Both the position numbers and the translations under genes were made by a program. The notes below the pieces were generated by a model. The model worked only from the letters and a program-made list of their open reading frames with translations. It searched no databases and was not told the origin of the DNA. A stretch of 42,317 nucleotides of DNA from contig JASBSV010000082.1 of NCBI GenBank assembly GCA_030148745.1, forward strand, positions 1 through 42,317, written 5' to 3'. Positions 7,877 to 15,319 of this stretch are shown piece by piece (position 1 is the stretch's first letter; each line of letters opens with the position of its first letter). The DNA comes from Paracoccaceae bacterium. Its GTDB lineage: Bacteria; Pseudomonadota; Alphaproteobacteria; Rhodobacterales; Rhodobacteraceae.

Positions 7877-8836
7877 ATGAGCTTTCGTCTTCAGCCTACG
7901 CCGCCCGCCCGCCCGAACCGGTGTCAGCTTTTCGGGCCGGGCTCGCGCCCTGCTATTTTCGAGAAGATGGCGAAAAGCGACGCCGATGTGATCAATCTTG
8001 ATCTGGAGGATTCGGTTGCGCCCGACGACAAGCCGCAGGCGCGGGGCAATATCATCGAGGCGATCGGCGATATCGATTGGGGAAACAAAACCCTGTCGGT
8101 GCGGATCAACGGGCTTGATACACCCTATTGGTACCGCGACATTGTGGACCTTTTGGAAAACGCCGGTGACCGGCTGGATCAGATCATGATCCCCAAGGTT
8201 GGCTGCGGCGCCGATCTTTATGCGGTCGATGCGCTGGTCACTGCGATTGAGGTGGCCAAGGGGCGCAAACGCAAGATTACGCTGGAAGTTATCATCGAAA
8301 CCGCCGCCGGACTGAGCCATGTCGAAGAGATTGCCGCAGCGTCGCCGCGCCTTGCTGCCATGTCACTGGGCGCGGCGGATTTCGCCGCCTCTATGGGTAT
8401 GCAGACGACCGGCATCGGCGGCACACAGGAAAACTATTACATGTACCATGAGGACCAGAAATACTGGTCCGATCCGTGGCATTGGGCGCAGACCGCCATC
8501 GTCGCGGCCTGCCGTACACATGGCGTCTTGCCGGTCGATGGGCCTTTTGGCGATTTTTCCGATGACGAGGGGTTTCGCGCTCAGGCGCGCCGTTCGGCAA
8601 CGCTTGGGATGGTCGGGAAATGGGCGATCCACCCCAAGCAGGTGGCACTGGCGAACGAGGTTTTCACACCCTCCGAGGAAGCCGTGGAAGAGGCGCGCGA
8701 AATTCTGGCGGCGATGGAAAAGGCCAAGTCGGAAGGGTCGGGCGCAACGGTCTATAAAGGTCGTCTGGTCGACATCGCATCGATCAAACAGGCCGAGGTC
8801 ATCGTGCGTCAGGCCGAGATGATATCGGACAAATGA
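7877..8836 (+). CDS. mcl1: L-malyl-CoA/beta-methylmalyl-CoA lyase
   Basis: This cytoplasmic enzyme reversibly cleaves beta-methylmalyl-CoA to glyoxylate and propionyl-CoA, and L-malyl-CoA to glyoxylate and acetyl-CoA, in the ethylmalonyl-CoA pathway for acetyl-CoA assimilation. The 319-residue protein starts MSFRLQPTPPARPNR and carries the CitE-like barrel landmarks: FGPGSRPAIFEKMAKSDAD, INLDLEDSVAP with the magnesium-binding acidic residues, VIIETAAGL, the MSLGAADFAASMG segment, and KWAIHPKQ near the C terminus. The length matches the Rhodobacter enzyme. The ribosome binding site is weak. Together with phaA and phaB further along, it points to an organism that grows on acetate or C1/C2-derived acetyl-CoA without relying on the glyoxylate bypass. 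Confidence 0.93.
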   Translation: MSFRLQPTPPARPNRCQLFGPGSRPAIFEKMAKSDADVINLDLEDSVAPDDKPQARGNIIEAIGDIDWGNKTLSVRINGLDTPYWYRDIVDLLENAGDRLDQIMIPKVGCGADLYAVDALVTAIEVAKGRKRKITLEVIIETAAGLSHVEEIAAASPRLAAMSLGAADFAASMGMQTTGIGGTQENYYMYHEDQKYWSDPWHWAQTAIVAACRTHGVLPVDGPFGDFSDDEGFRAQARRSATLGMVGKWAIHPKQVALANEVFTPSEEAVEEAREILAAMEKAKSEGSGATVYKGRLVDIASIKQAEVIVRQAEMISDK

Positions 8837-8896
8837 TCGCAGCGGCTTGAAACAAACGCAAATTTAGCCGAAGTTGGTGCAGAACAGGACAGCCTG

Positions 8897-9634
8897 ATGA
8901 CAGTACCGACTTTACTCTCTCCCGATGTGCGCTCCGACCGATGCGGCGATTGCCCGATCCGTTATCGCGCCGTGTGCTCGCATTGCGAGGCTGATCAACT
9001 GGCGATTTTGGACCAGATGAAATCCTATCGTTCGTATTCGGCGGGCGACACCCTGATCTGGGCGGGTGAGCCGGTCAGCAAACTTGGCTCGATCGTCAAG
9101 GGCTGCGCATCCTTGACGCGGACAATGGAAGACGGCCGCCGGCAGATGGTGGGCCTGTTGTTTCCGTCGGATTTTCTGGGGCGCCCGGGGCGCGAGGCAT
9201 CGCCATATGATGTCATTGCCGCAACCGACGTGACGCTTTGCCAGTTCGAGCGGGAATCGTTTGAGACTTTTCTTGGCGCGACCCCTCAGATCGGCAATCG
9301 TCTTTTGGAAATGACGCTGGACGAACTTGACGCGGCACGGGAATGGATGCTGCTTCTGGGGCGCAAGACGGCGCGTGAAAAAATCGCCAGCTTTCTGGTC
9401 ATTCTGGCGCGGCGGGATGCACTTTTGAACAAGAAGTTCCCCGGCGATCATGCCAAATTCGACATGATCATTTCGCGCGAGTCGCTGGCCGATTATCTGG
9501 GCCTGACCATCGAGACGACCTCGCGCCAGATCTCGGCGCTCAAGAACGAGGGTATCATCCGCCTGACCGGCAAACGCATGGTCGAAGTGCCCGATTTCGA
9601 CCGCCTGCTGCGCGAATCCGGCGAGGACGCTTAA
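8897..9634 (+). CDS. fnrL: FnrL, oxygen-sensing Crp/Fnr-family regulator
   Basis: A 245-residue global regulator of low-oxygen genes. N-terminal cysteines at 16, 19 and 27 (CX2CX7C) plus Cys115 have the spacing of the [4Fe-4S] ligands in Rhodobacter FnrL; Cys30 and Cys70 are extra. The cyclic-nucleotide-like barrel spans about 35-150. The dimer helix is followed by a winged helix with SRESLADYLGLTIETTSRQIS, where the E..SR recognition residues specify TTGAT-N4-ATCAA sites. Two perfect sites of this type lie downstream at ccoN and ccoG, which supports local regulation. It is transcribed towards ccoN but is separated by about 190 bases. I found no FnrL site directly in front of fnrL itself. Confidence 0.95.
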   Translation: MTVPTLLSPDVRSDRCGDCPIRYRAVCSHCEADQLAILDQMKSYRSYSAGDTLIWAGEPVSKLGSIVKGCASLTRTMEDGRRQMVGLLFPSDFLGRPGREASPYDVIAATDVTLCQFERESFETFLGATPQIGNRLLEMTLDELDAAREWMLLLGRKTAREKIASFLVILARRDALLNKKFPGDHAKFDMIISRESLADYLGLTIETTSRQISALKNEGIIRLTGKRMVEVPDFDRLLRESGEDA

Positions 9635-9676
9635 CCCGGCCCGCGCCACCCGACTGCATTTACCGCGTTTAACTGG

Positions 9677-9709
9677 CCGGCTTTTCCCCAAAGTCGCCGG
9701 GCTTTTCTG
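9677..9709 (+). terminator. Possible weak terminator after fnrL
   Basis: A CCGGC/GCCGG stem (9677-9681 with 9696-9700) closes a 14-base loop and is followed by GCTTTTCTG. It sits about 45 bases beyond the fnrL stop codon and before the FnrL box of ccoN. The stem is short, so it would be a weak intrinsic terminator at best. Confidence 0.4.
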
Positions 9710-9726
9710 CGTCCCGGGCCTTCGAA

Positions 9727-9740
9727 TTGATCCAGATCAA
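9727..9740. promoter_or_regulatory. FnrL/FNR box upstream of ccoN
   Basis: TTGATCCAGATCAA is a perfect match to the FNR consensus TTGAT-N4-ATCAA. It lies 87 bases before the ccoN start codon, close enough to activate the ccoNOQP promoter under low oxygen. I did not find a convincing -10 hexamer at the class II distance, so the transcription start remains open. Confidence 0.9.
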
Positions 9741-9785
9741 TGCACCCGCCTGACACTGGTGGTTTTTCTGTCCTGAACAGGAACC

Positions 9786-9806
9786 GTCGGCAGTTCGCCT
9801 GCCGAC
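9786..9806 (+). other. Hairpin in the ccoN 5' leader
   Basis: A perfect 8-base stem, GTCGGCAG with CTGCCGAC, around the 5-base loop TTCGC. It lies 20 bases before the ccoN start and is preceded at 9771-9782 by a second small dyad, TCCTGAACAGGA. Placed between the FnrL box and the start codon, it would be in the mRNA leader and could stabilise the message or affect ribosome access. There is no T-run, so it is not a terminator. Confidence 0.6.
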
Positions 9807-9826
9807 CTCAATTCAAGAGATGTGTC

Positions 9827-11428
9827 ATGGTCGATGTCATAGTGCTGACCCTTCTGGGCCTGGTGGTCCTGATTGGAGGGATGGCAATCAATTTCGCTCA
9901 GGATCTGGCCTTTCAGGTACAGGCGATTATCGTTCTGGGCGCCGCAGCGGTGATCTTTATCTGGTATCTTCGCCGCGTAGAGCCGGTGCCTGCGGATTCC
10001 CGATTTCAACCCGCCTCCGGCTATATGGACGGCGTCGTGCGCGCCGGGGTGATAGCTACGGCGCTTTGGGGTGTGGTCGGATTTCTGGCCGGCACCTATA
10101 TCGCCTTTCAGCTGACTTTTCCCGTGCTGAACCTCGATCTGCCGTTCACGACCTTTGGCCGGCTGCGCCCGCTGCATACATCGGCGGTGATTTTTGCCTT
10201 TGGCGGTAACGCCCTGATCGCGACTTCCTTTTACGTCGTGCAGCGCACCAGCGCGGCGCGCCTTTGGGGTGGGAACCTGGCGTGGTTCGTCTTCTGGGGG
10301 TATCAGCTGTTTATTGTTCTGGCCGCGGTCGGTTATGTTCTGGGCGCGACCCAGTCCAAGGAATACGCCGAGCCGGAATGGCACGTCGATATCTGGCTGA
10401 CGATTGTCTGGGTCGCCTATCTGGCGGTTTTCCTTGGCACAATCCTGAAGCGGAAAGAGCCGCATATCTATGTGGCAAACTGGTTCTATCTGGCCTTTAT
10501 CGTCACCATCGCCATGCTGCATATCGTCAACAACCTTTCGGTTCCCGTTTCAATCTGGGGTTCGAAATCGGTTCAGGTATTCTCGGGCGTGCAGGACGCG
10601 CTGACCCAATGGTGGTACGGCCATAACGCCGTCGGATTTTTCCTGACCGCCGGGTTTCTGGGCATGATGTATTACTTTGTCCCGAAACAGGCCGAGCGGC
10701 CGATCTATTCCTACAAACTGTCGATCATCCACTTCTGGGCCCTGATATTCCTGTATATCTGGGCAGGACCCCACCACCTGCATTACACGGCCCTGCCCGA
10801 CTGGGCGCAGACGCTTGGGATGGTCTTTTCGGTGATCCTCTGGATGCCCAGCTGGGGCGGGATGATCAATGGCCTGATGACGCTGTCAGGCGCATGGGAC
10901 AAACTTCGCACCGACCCGGTTCTGCGGATGATGGTGGTTTCGGTCGGATTTTACGGCATGGCAACCTTTGAAGGGCCGGTCATGGCGATCCGCGCCGTCA
11001 ACAGCCTGTCGCATTATACCGACTGGACGATCGGCCACGTGCATTCCGGTGCCCTTGGCTGGAACGGGATGATCACCTTTGGCGCGCTTTACTTTCTGGT
11101 GCCGCGTCTTTGGAACCGCGAACGCCTGTACAGCCTGTCCATGGTCAGCTGGCACTTTTGGCTGGCGACGATCGGCATCGTTCTTTACGTCTCGTCGATG
11201 TGGGTATCGGGCATCATGGAAGGCCTGATGTGGCGCGAGGTCGATGCACAGGGTTTCCTTGTCAACTCTTTCGCCGACACCGTTGCCGCAAAATTCCCGA
11301 TGTATCTGGTGCGTGCGATTGGCGGGATCTTTTATCTCACCGGCGCGCTGATCATGTGCGTCAACCTCTGGAAGACGGCCATTGGGGCAACCCCAAGGGC
11401 CGCAACCGCCACCGTCCCCGCCGAATAA
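9827..11428 (+). CDS. ccoN: cbb3-type cytochrome c oxidase subunit I
   Basis: The catalytic membrane subunit of the high-affinity cbb3 oxidase, holding haem b and the haem b3-CuB site where oxygen is reduced. The product is 533 residues with about twelve transmembrane helices. Visible ligand motifs are [10 protein letters not shown] (His117), [11 protein letters not shown] (His266), AGPHHLHYT (His316/317) and [12 protein letters not shown] (His404/406), the cbb3 pattern. The start [14 protein letters not shown] is chosen over an ATG 29 codons upstream: the upstream version would begin inside the FnrL box/leader region and add a hydrophilic tail absent from the family. The Shine-Dalgarno is weak (AAGAGA). 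It is the first gene of ccoNOQP. Confidence 0.96.
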   Translation: MVDVIVLTLLGLVVLIGGMAINFAQDLAFQVQAIIVLGAAAVIFIWYLRRVEPVPADSRFQPASGYMDGVVRAGVIATALWGVVGFLAGTYIAFQLTFPVLNLDLPFTTFGRLRPLHTSAVIFAFGGNALIATSFYVVQRTSAARLWGGNLAWFVFWGYQLFIVLAAVGYVLGATQSKEYAEPEWHVDIWLTIVWVAYLAVFLGTILKRKEPHIYVANWFYLAFIVTIAMLHIVNNLSVPVSIWGSKSVQVFSGVQDALTQWWYGHNAVGFFLTAGFLGMMYYFVPKQAERPIYSYKLSIIHFWALIFLYIWAGPHHLHYTALPDWAQTLGMVFSVILWMPSWGGMINGLMTLSGAWDKLRTDPVLRMMVVSVGFYGMATFEGPVMAIRAVNSLSHYTDWTIGHVHSGALGWNGMITFGALYFLVPRLWNRERLYSLSMVSWHFWLATIGIVLYVSSMWVSGIMEGLMWREVDAQGFLVNSFADTVAAKFPMYLVRAIGGIFYLTGALIMCVNLWKTAIGATPRAATATVPAE

Positions 11429-11440
11429 GGAGAGCACCCG

Positions 11441-12166
11441 ATGGCATTTCTGGACAAACACAAGATCATCGAGAAGAACGCGACGCTTCTTCTGGCGCTC
11501 TCATTCGTTGTGGTCACGATCGGCGGCATCGTCGAGATTGCGCCGCTGTTCTATCTCGACAACACCATTGAGAAGGTCGAAGGCGTCCGGCCTTATTCCC
11601 CGCTCGAGATGGCCGGGCGCAACGTCTATATCCGCGAGGGTTGTTATAGTTGCCACAGCCAGATGATCCGCCCGATCCGGGACGAGGTCGAGCGCTACGG
11701 CAATTACTCTCTTGCCGCGGAATCGATGTATGATCACCCGTTCCAATGGGGATCCAAACGGACCGGGCCCGACCTTGCCCGCGTTGGCGGACGCTATTCC
11801 GATGAATGGCATGTCGAGCATATGGCCCACCCTCAGGACCTTGTCCCCGAGAGCATCATGCCCTCGTACAAGCATCTGGCAAAAACGCCGGCAAACGGCG
11901 ACCGGATCGCCGATGTCCTCAGGACCAACAGGCTGGTCGGGGTGCCCTATACCGACGAGATGATCGCCAAGGCGCGCGAGGATTTCTATGCGCAGGTCGA
12001 TCCCGAAGGCGACAGCTCGGCCCTTTTGGCGCGCTATCCGGGGGCGCAGGTGCGCAACTTCGACGGCGCCAAGGAGGTCACCGAACTCGACGCGCTGATC
12101 GCCTATCTGCAAGTGCTCGGCACAATGGTCGATTTCTCGACCTTTGAACCCGCTCAAAGCCGGTAA
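11441..12166 (+). CDS. ccoO: cbb3 oxidase subunit II, monohaem cytochrome c
   Basis: A membrane-anchored c-type cytochrome that passes electrons from CcoP towards CcoN. The 241-residue protein has a single N-terminal transmembrane helix (about 14-36), and its periplasmic domain holds one haem-binding CYSCH at residues 68-72 in [14 protein letters not shown]. The probable methionine ligand lies further along in [11 protein letters not shown]. The conserved [18 protein letters not shown] stretch is characteristic of CcoO/FixO. It starts 12 bases after ccoN with GGAG in the gap. Confidence 0.96.
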   Translation: MAFLDKHKIIEKNATLLLALSFVVVTIGGIVEIAPLFYLDNTIEKVEGVRPYSPLEMAGRNVYIREGCYSCHSQMIRPIRDEVERYGNYSLAAESMYDHPFQWGSKRTGPDLARVGGRYSDEWHVEHMAHPQDLVPESIMPSYKHLAKTPANGDRIADVLRTNRLVGVPYTDEMIAKAREDFYAQVDPEGDSSALLARYPGAQVRNFDGAKEVTELDALIAYLQVLGTMVDFSTFEPAQSR

Positions 12167-12179
12167 AGGAGGCCAACCG

Positions 12180-12380
12180 ATGGAATTATATACCCTTTTA
12201 CGCGAGTTGGCCGACAGTTGGTTCCTCTTGCTGATGACGCTGTTCTTTCTCGGCATCATCTATTTTGCCTACCGCCCCGGAAGCCGCGCCATGCATGACG
12301 ATATCGCGCAAATTCCACTGCGTAACGACGACGCGCCCCGCACTGAGCCGCGCGACCCCAGCGAGGGAGCACAAAGATGA
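12180..12380 (+). CDS. ccoQ: cbb3 oxidase subunit CcoQ
   Basis: A 66-residue single-helix membrane protein, MELYTLLRELADSWF followed by a hydrophobic segment (about 14-30) ending IYFAYRPGSR. CcoQ/FixQ stabilises the cbb3 complex and the association of CcoP. The start is fixed by AAAGGAGG a few bases upstream; an in-frame ATG twelve codons earlier lies inside ccoO. The tail, rich in Asp, Arg and Pro, is typical of alphaproteobacterial CcoQ. Its stop overlaps the ccoP start in ATGA. Confidence 0.93.
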   Translation: MELYTLLRELADSWFLLLMTLFFLGIIYFAYRPGSRAMHDDIAQIPLRNDDAPRTEPRDPSEGAQR

Positions 12381-13237
12381 GCCGTAAAGAAAAGAAACCC
12401 ACAGATCCCGGCACGACAGGCCATTCATGGGATGGGATCGAAGAGCTGAACAACCCGCTTCCGCGCTGGTGGCTCTGGACCTTTTACGCCACGATCATCT
12501 GGGGCATTGGTTATACGATCCTCTACCCGGCGTGGCCGCTGATTACCGGGGCGACCCCGGGCCTTCTTGGCTATTCGTCGCGCCAGGAGGTGCGGGCAGA
12601 GATTGCCGATGTTTCAGCGGCGAATGCTGCGATTGACGCGCGGCTGATGGCAACGGATCTGGCCGGGGTGGCAAAGGATCCGGCGCTTCAACGTTATGCC
12701 ACCGCCGGCGGCGGCGCCCTGTTCAAAACCTATTGCGCGCAGTGCCACGGCTCGGGCGCGGCGGGCAACGTCGGCTATCCCAACCTTCTGGACGACGATT
12801 GGCTTTGGGGCGGCACATTGGCCGACATCAACACAACCATCGCCCATGGCGTGCGCTGGGATCAGGACCCCGACACCCGCTATTCGCAGATGCCAGCCTT
12901 TGGCGACATCCTGACCAAGCCCGAAATCACCCAGGTCGTCGAATATGTCCGGGCCCTGTCCGGGCAGGAAAACGATGCTGCGCTGGCGGACAAGGGCAAG
13001 GTTGTCTTTGGCGACAACTGCGCGGCCTGCCATGGCGAGAAAGGTAAAGGCAATCAAAGCCTCGGTGCGCCGAACCTGACCGATCCGATCTGGCTTTACG
13101 GCGGCGATCGCAAGACCCTGACCGCCACGGTCGAAAAAGCCCGCTACGGCATAATGCCGGCCTGGTCATCGCGGCTGGATCCCTCGCAGATCCGGCAGCT
13201 GGCCATCTATGTACACCAGTTGGGCGGCGGCCAGTGA
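12377..13237 (+). CDS. ccoP: cbb3 oxidase subunit III, dihaem cytochrome c
   Basis: The electron entry subunit of cbb3 oxidase, facing the periplasm. The 286-residue protein has a short cytoplasmic N terminus with HSWDGIEELNNPLPRWW, the CcoP/FixP hallmark, one transmembrane helix (about 33-57), then two cytochrome c domains. The haem sites are CAQCH at 120-124 and CAACH at 215-219. The axial methionine candidates are SQMPAFG near 171-172 and GIMPAW near 260. The length is normal. It is coupled to ccoQ by a 4-base overlap and ends the ccoNOQP operon; two strong hairpins follow. Confidence 0.96.
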   Translation: MSRKEKKPTDPGTTGHSWDGIEELNNPLPRWWLWTFYATIIWGIGYTILYPAWPLITGATPGLLGYSSRQEVRAEIADVSAANAAIDARLMATDLAGVAKDPALQRYATAGGGALFKTYCAQCHGSGAAGNVGYPNLLDDDWLWGGTLADINTTIAHGVRWDQDPDTRYSQMPAFGDILTKPEITQVVEYVRALSGQENDAALADKGKVVFGDNCAACHGEKGKGNQSLGAPNLTDPIWLYGGDRKTLTATVEKARYGIMPAWSSRLDPSQIRQLAIYVHQLGGGQ

Positions 13238-13264
13238 TCCTGCCGCACGCCTGACTGACAAAGG

Positions 13265-13343
13265 TTCCCGCGTCGCCATCCAGACTGCGGGAAAAGGGGG
13301 CGCCGGAATTCGTCCTGTTCAACTCAGAACTTCGGCGCCCCCT
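13265..13343 (+). other. Two tandem hairpins between ccoP and ccoG
   Basis: The first has arms TTCCCGC (13265-13271) and GCGGGAA (13287-13293). The second has an 11-base stem, AGGGGGCGCCG (13295-13305) with CGGCGCCCCCT (13333-13343). Only one base separates them and no run of T follows. They begin 27 bases after the ccoP stop and end 16 bases before the second FnrL box. Likely roles are protection of the ccoNOQP 3' end, factor-dependent termination or partial insulation from ccoGHIS. Confidence 0.75.
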
Positions 13344-13359
13344 ACCATTTCCTCAAGGA

Positions 13360-13373
13360 TTGATCTGCATCAA
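13360..13373. promoter_or_regulatory. FnrL/FNR box upstream of ccoG
   Basis: TTGATCTGCATCAA matches TTGAT-N4-ATCAA perfectly and lies 60 bases before the ccoG start codon. With the box centre at about -41.5, the transcription start would fall near 13408, and a weak -10-like TAGCCT lies at 13396-13401. This gives the assembly genes their own low-oxygen promoter. Confidence 0.9.
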
Positions 13374-13433
13374 GGAAATCATTCCTTTCACCCCCTAGCC
13401 TGTCACAAGAACAGGACATTGAAAGCGCATAGG

Positions 13434-14852
13434 ATGAGCGTTGAACAGAATACTGGCGGCGGGCTTTATGCGCCGCAGGAACCGATTTTCCCAAGACGGG
13501 TAAAAGGCACCTTCCGAAATCTGAAGTGGTGGATCATGGGCGTGACGCTGATGATCTATTATCTGGCGCCCTGGATCCGGTGGGACCGTGGCGCGCATAT
13601 GCCGGATCAGGCCATATTGATCGATCTGGCGCACCGCCGGTTCTTCTTTTTCATGATCGAGATCTGGCCGCATGAATTCTATTTCATCGCGGGCCTTCTG
13701 ATCATGGCGGGGATCGGCCTGTTTCTTTTCACCTCGGCGCTGGGGCGGGTGTGGTGCGGTTATACCTGCCCGCAAACGGTCTGGACCGATCTTTTCGTTC
13801 TGGTCGAGCGCTGGATCGAGGGCGATCGCAATGCGCGCGTCCGGCTTTGGCGGGCCAAGTGGGATGCCCGCAAATGGCGCCTGCGGCTGACCAAATGGCT
13901 GGTCTGGCTGCTGATTGCCGTGGCCACGGGCGGCGCATGGGTCTTTTACTTTGCCGATGCGCCGACACTTTTCCATGATCTCTTCACCGGTCAGGCCGCA
14001 TTCGTCGCCTATGGGGCGATTGCGGTTCTGACCGGCACGACCTTTGTATTCGGCGGCTTCATGCGCGAACAGGTCTGTATCTATATGTGCCCCTGGCCGC
14101 GCATTCAGGCCGCGATGATGGATGAGGAAACCCTGACCGTCACCTATCGCGACCACCGGGGCGAGCCGCGCGGCAAAAAGCACGAAAACACCACCGGCGA
14201 CTGTATCGACTGCATGGCCTGTGTGAACGTCTGCCCGATGGGTATCGATATCCGCGATGGCCAGCAGCTTGAGTGTATCACCTGCGCGCTGTGCATCGAC
14301 GCCTGTGACGATGTGATGACCCGGATCGGAAAGCCGCGCGGCCTGATCGACTATTGCACCCTGTCGGATCAGGAGCGTGAAAGACAGGGCGGCGCGCCCC
14401 GACCGGCATGGCGTCATATCTTCCGTGTGCGCACCATGATCTATACCGCGATCTGGGGCGGGATCGGCGTTTTCCTGATCGCCGCGCTTTTCCTGCGCCC
14501 CGAGATTGACATCTCGGTCGCTCCGGTACGCTCACCGCTTTATGTCACCATGTCCGATGGCTCGATCCGCAATGCCTATGAGGTCAGGCTCAGAAACAAA
14601 CGCAACGAGCCGCGCGTCTTTCACCTGTCGATAACGGCCGCTGATCCGCTGCGCATCTCGCTTGAGGGAACGGCACAACTGCATGTGACCGTGCCACCCG
14701 ACCAGACTTTTGAACAGCGCGTCTATGTCACGGCCCGGCCCGGCTCACCGGCGACCGAAAAGGCCCAGACAGACGTGAGGTTCTGGGTTGAGGATCTGAC
14801 CAGCAGGGACCGCGCTTATACCGACAGCGTTTTTCACGGGAGGGCAAGATGA
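13434..14852 (+). CDS. ccoG: cbb3 oxidase accessory iron-sulfur protein CcoG (RdxA/FixG)
   Basis: A membrane protein with a polyferredoxin domain, needed for copper reduction and cbb3 assembly in the families studied. The 472-residue product starts MSVEQNTGGGLYAPQEP and has several transmembrane helices in the first 210 residues. It carries a WCGYTCPQTVW motif near 105-115 and a C-terminal half with two [4Fe-4S] cysteine sets around residues 253-295 (CIDCMACVNVCPMG and CITCALCIDACDDVM). An immunoglobulin-like periplasmic tail closes the protein. The start is preceded by AGG close to the ATG, and earlier in-frame ATGs lie inside ccoP or the hairpins. It is the first gene of the ccoGHIS unit, and its stop overlaps ccoH. 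Confidence 0.95.
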   Translation: MSVEQNTGGGLYAPQEPIFPRRVKGTFRNLKWWIMGVTLMIYYLAPWIRWDRGAHMPDQAILIDLAHRRFFFFMIEIWPHEFYFIAGLLIMAGIGLFLFTSALGRVWCGYTCPQTVWTDLFVLVERWIEGDRNARVRLWRAKWDARKWRLRLTKWLVWLLIAVATGGAWVFYFADAPTLFHDLFTGQAAFVAYGAIAVLTGTTFVFGGFMREQVCIYMCPWPRIQAAMMDEETLTVTYRDHRGEPRGKKHENTTGDCIDCMACVNVCPMGIDIRDGQQLECITCALCIDACDDVMTRIGKPRGLIDYCTLSDQERERQGGAPRPAWRHIFRVRTMIYTAIWGGIGVFLIAALFLRPEIDISVAPVRSPLYVTMSDGSIRNAYEVRLRNKRNEPRVFHLSITAADPLRISLEGTAQLHVTVPPDQTFEQRVYVTARPGSPATEKAQTDVRFWVEDLTSRDRAYTDSVFHGRAR

Positions 14853-15319
14853 CCGACACCGCAAAGCCACTGACCGGGCGCAAGGTTCTATTGATTACGC
14901 TGGCCGCATTCGGAACCATCCTTGCGGCGAATATCGCCCTGATGGTGTCCGCGATCGGGACCTTTCCGGGTCTTGAGGTCAAAAACTCCTATGTCGCAAG
15001 CCAGCGATTTAACTCCGAAAGGGCGGCGCAGCGGAAACTGGGCTGGACGACCGCTGTTACCGGCACCGCCAGCGAGGTGATCGTCACCCTGCGCGACAAG
15101 GCGGGTAAGCCTGTCTTTCCCGCAAAGATATCGCTGCGGGTCGGGCGCCTGACCCATAACCGCGACGATCAGGTGTTTGATCTGACATATTCCGGCGGCG
15201 CCTTTCGCGCGCCTGCCATGCTGGCCCCGGGCGCATGGGAAGCACGGCTGAGCGCGACCGCCGCCGATGGCACGAAAATTCATCAGCGCTTCAAGTTTCT
15301 GATCGGGGACGGATCATGA
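14849..15319 (+). CDS. ccoH: cbb3 oxidase assembly protein CcoH (FixH)
   Basis: A single-pass membrane protein of 156 residues with a transmembrane helix at about 14-36 (VLLITLAAFGTILAANIAL) and a periplasmic beta-rich domain containing KNSYVASQRFN and a GAFRAPAMLAPGAWE segment. FixH/CcoH associates with the oxidase during assembly. Four-base ATGA overlaps with both ccoG and ccoI show translational coupling across the unit. Length and topology match the family. Confidence 0.93.
   Translation: MTDTAKPLTGRKVLLITLAAFGTILAANIALMVSAIGTFPGLEVKNSYVASQRFNSERAAQRKLGWTTAVTGTASEVIVTLRDKAGKPVFPAKISLRVGRLTHNRDDQVFDLTYSGGAFRAPAMLAPGAWEARLSATAADGTKIHQRFKFLIGDGS

Noticed and set aside
8837-8896. FNR-type site for autoregulation of fnrL
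   Set aside because: No sequence near TTGAT-N4-ATCAA occurs in the 60-base gap before fnrL.
13395-14417. 340-codon minus-strand open frame
   Set aside because: Antisense to ccoG, with no recognisable domain.
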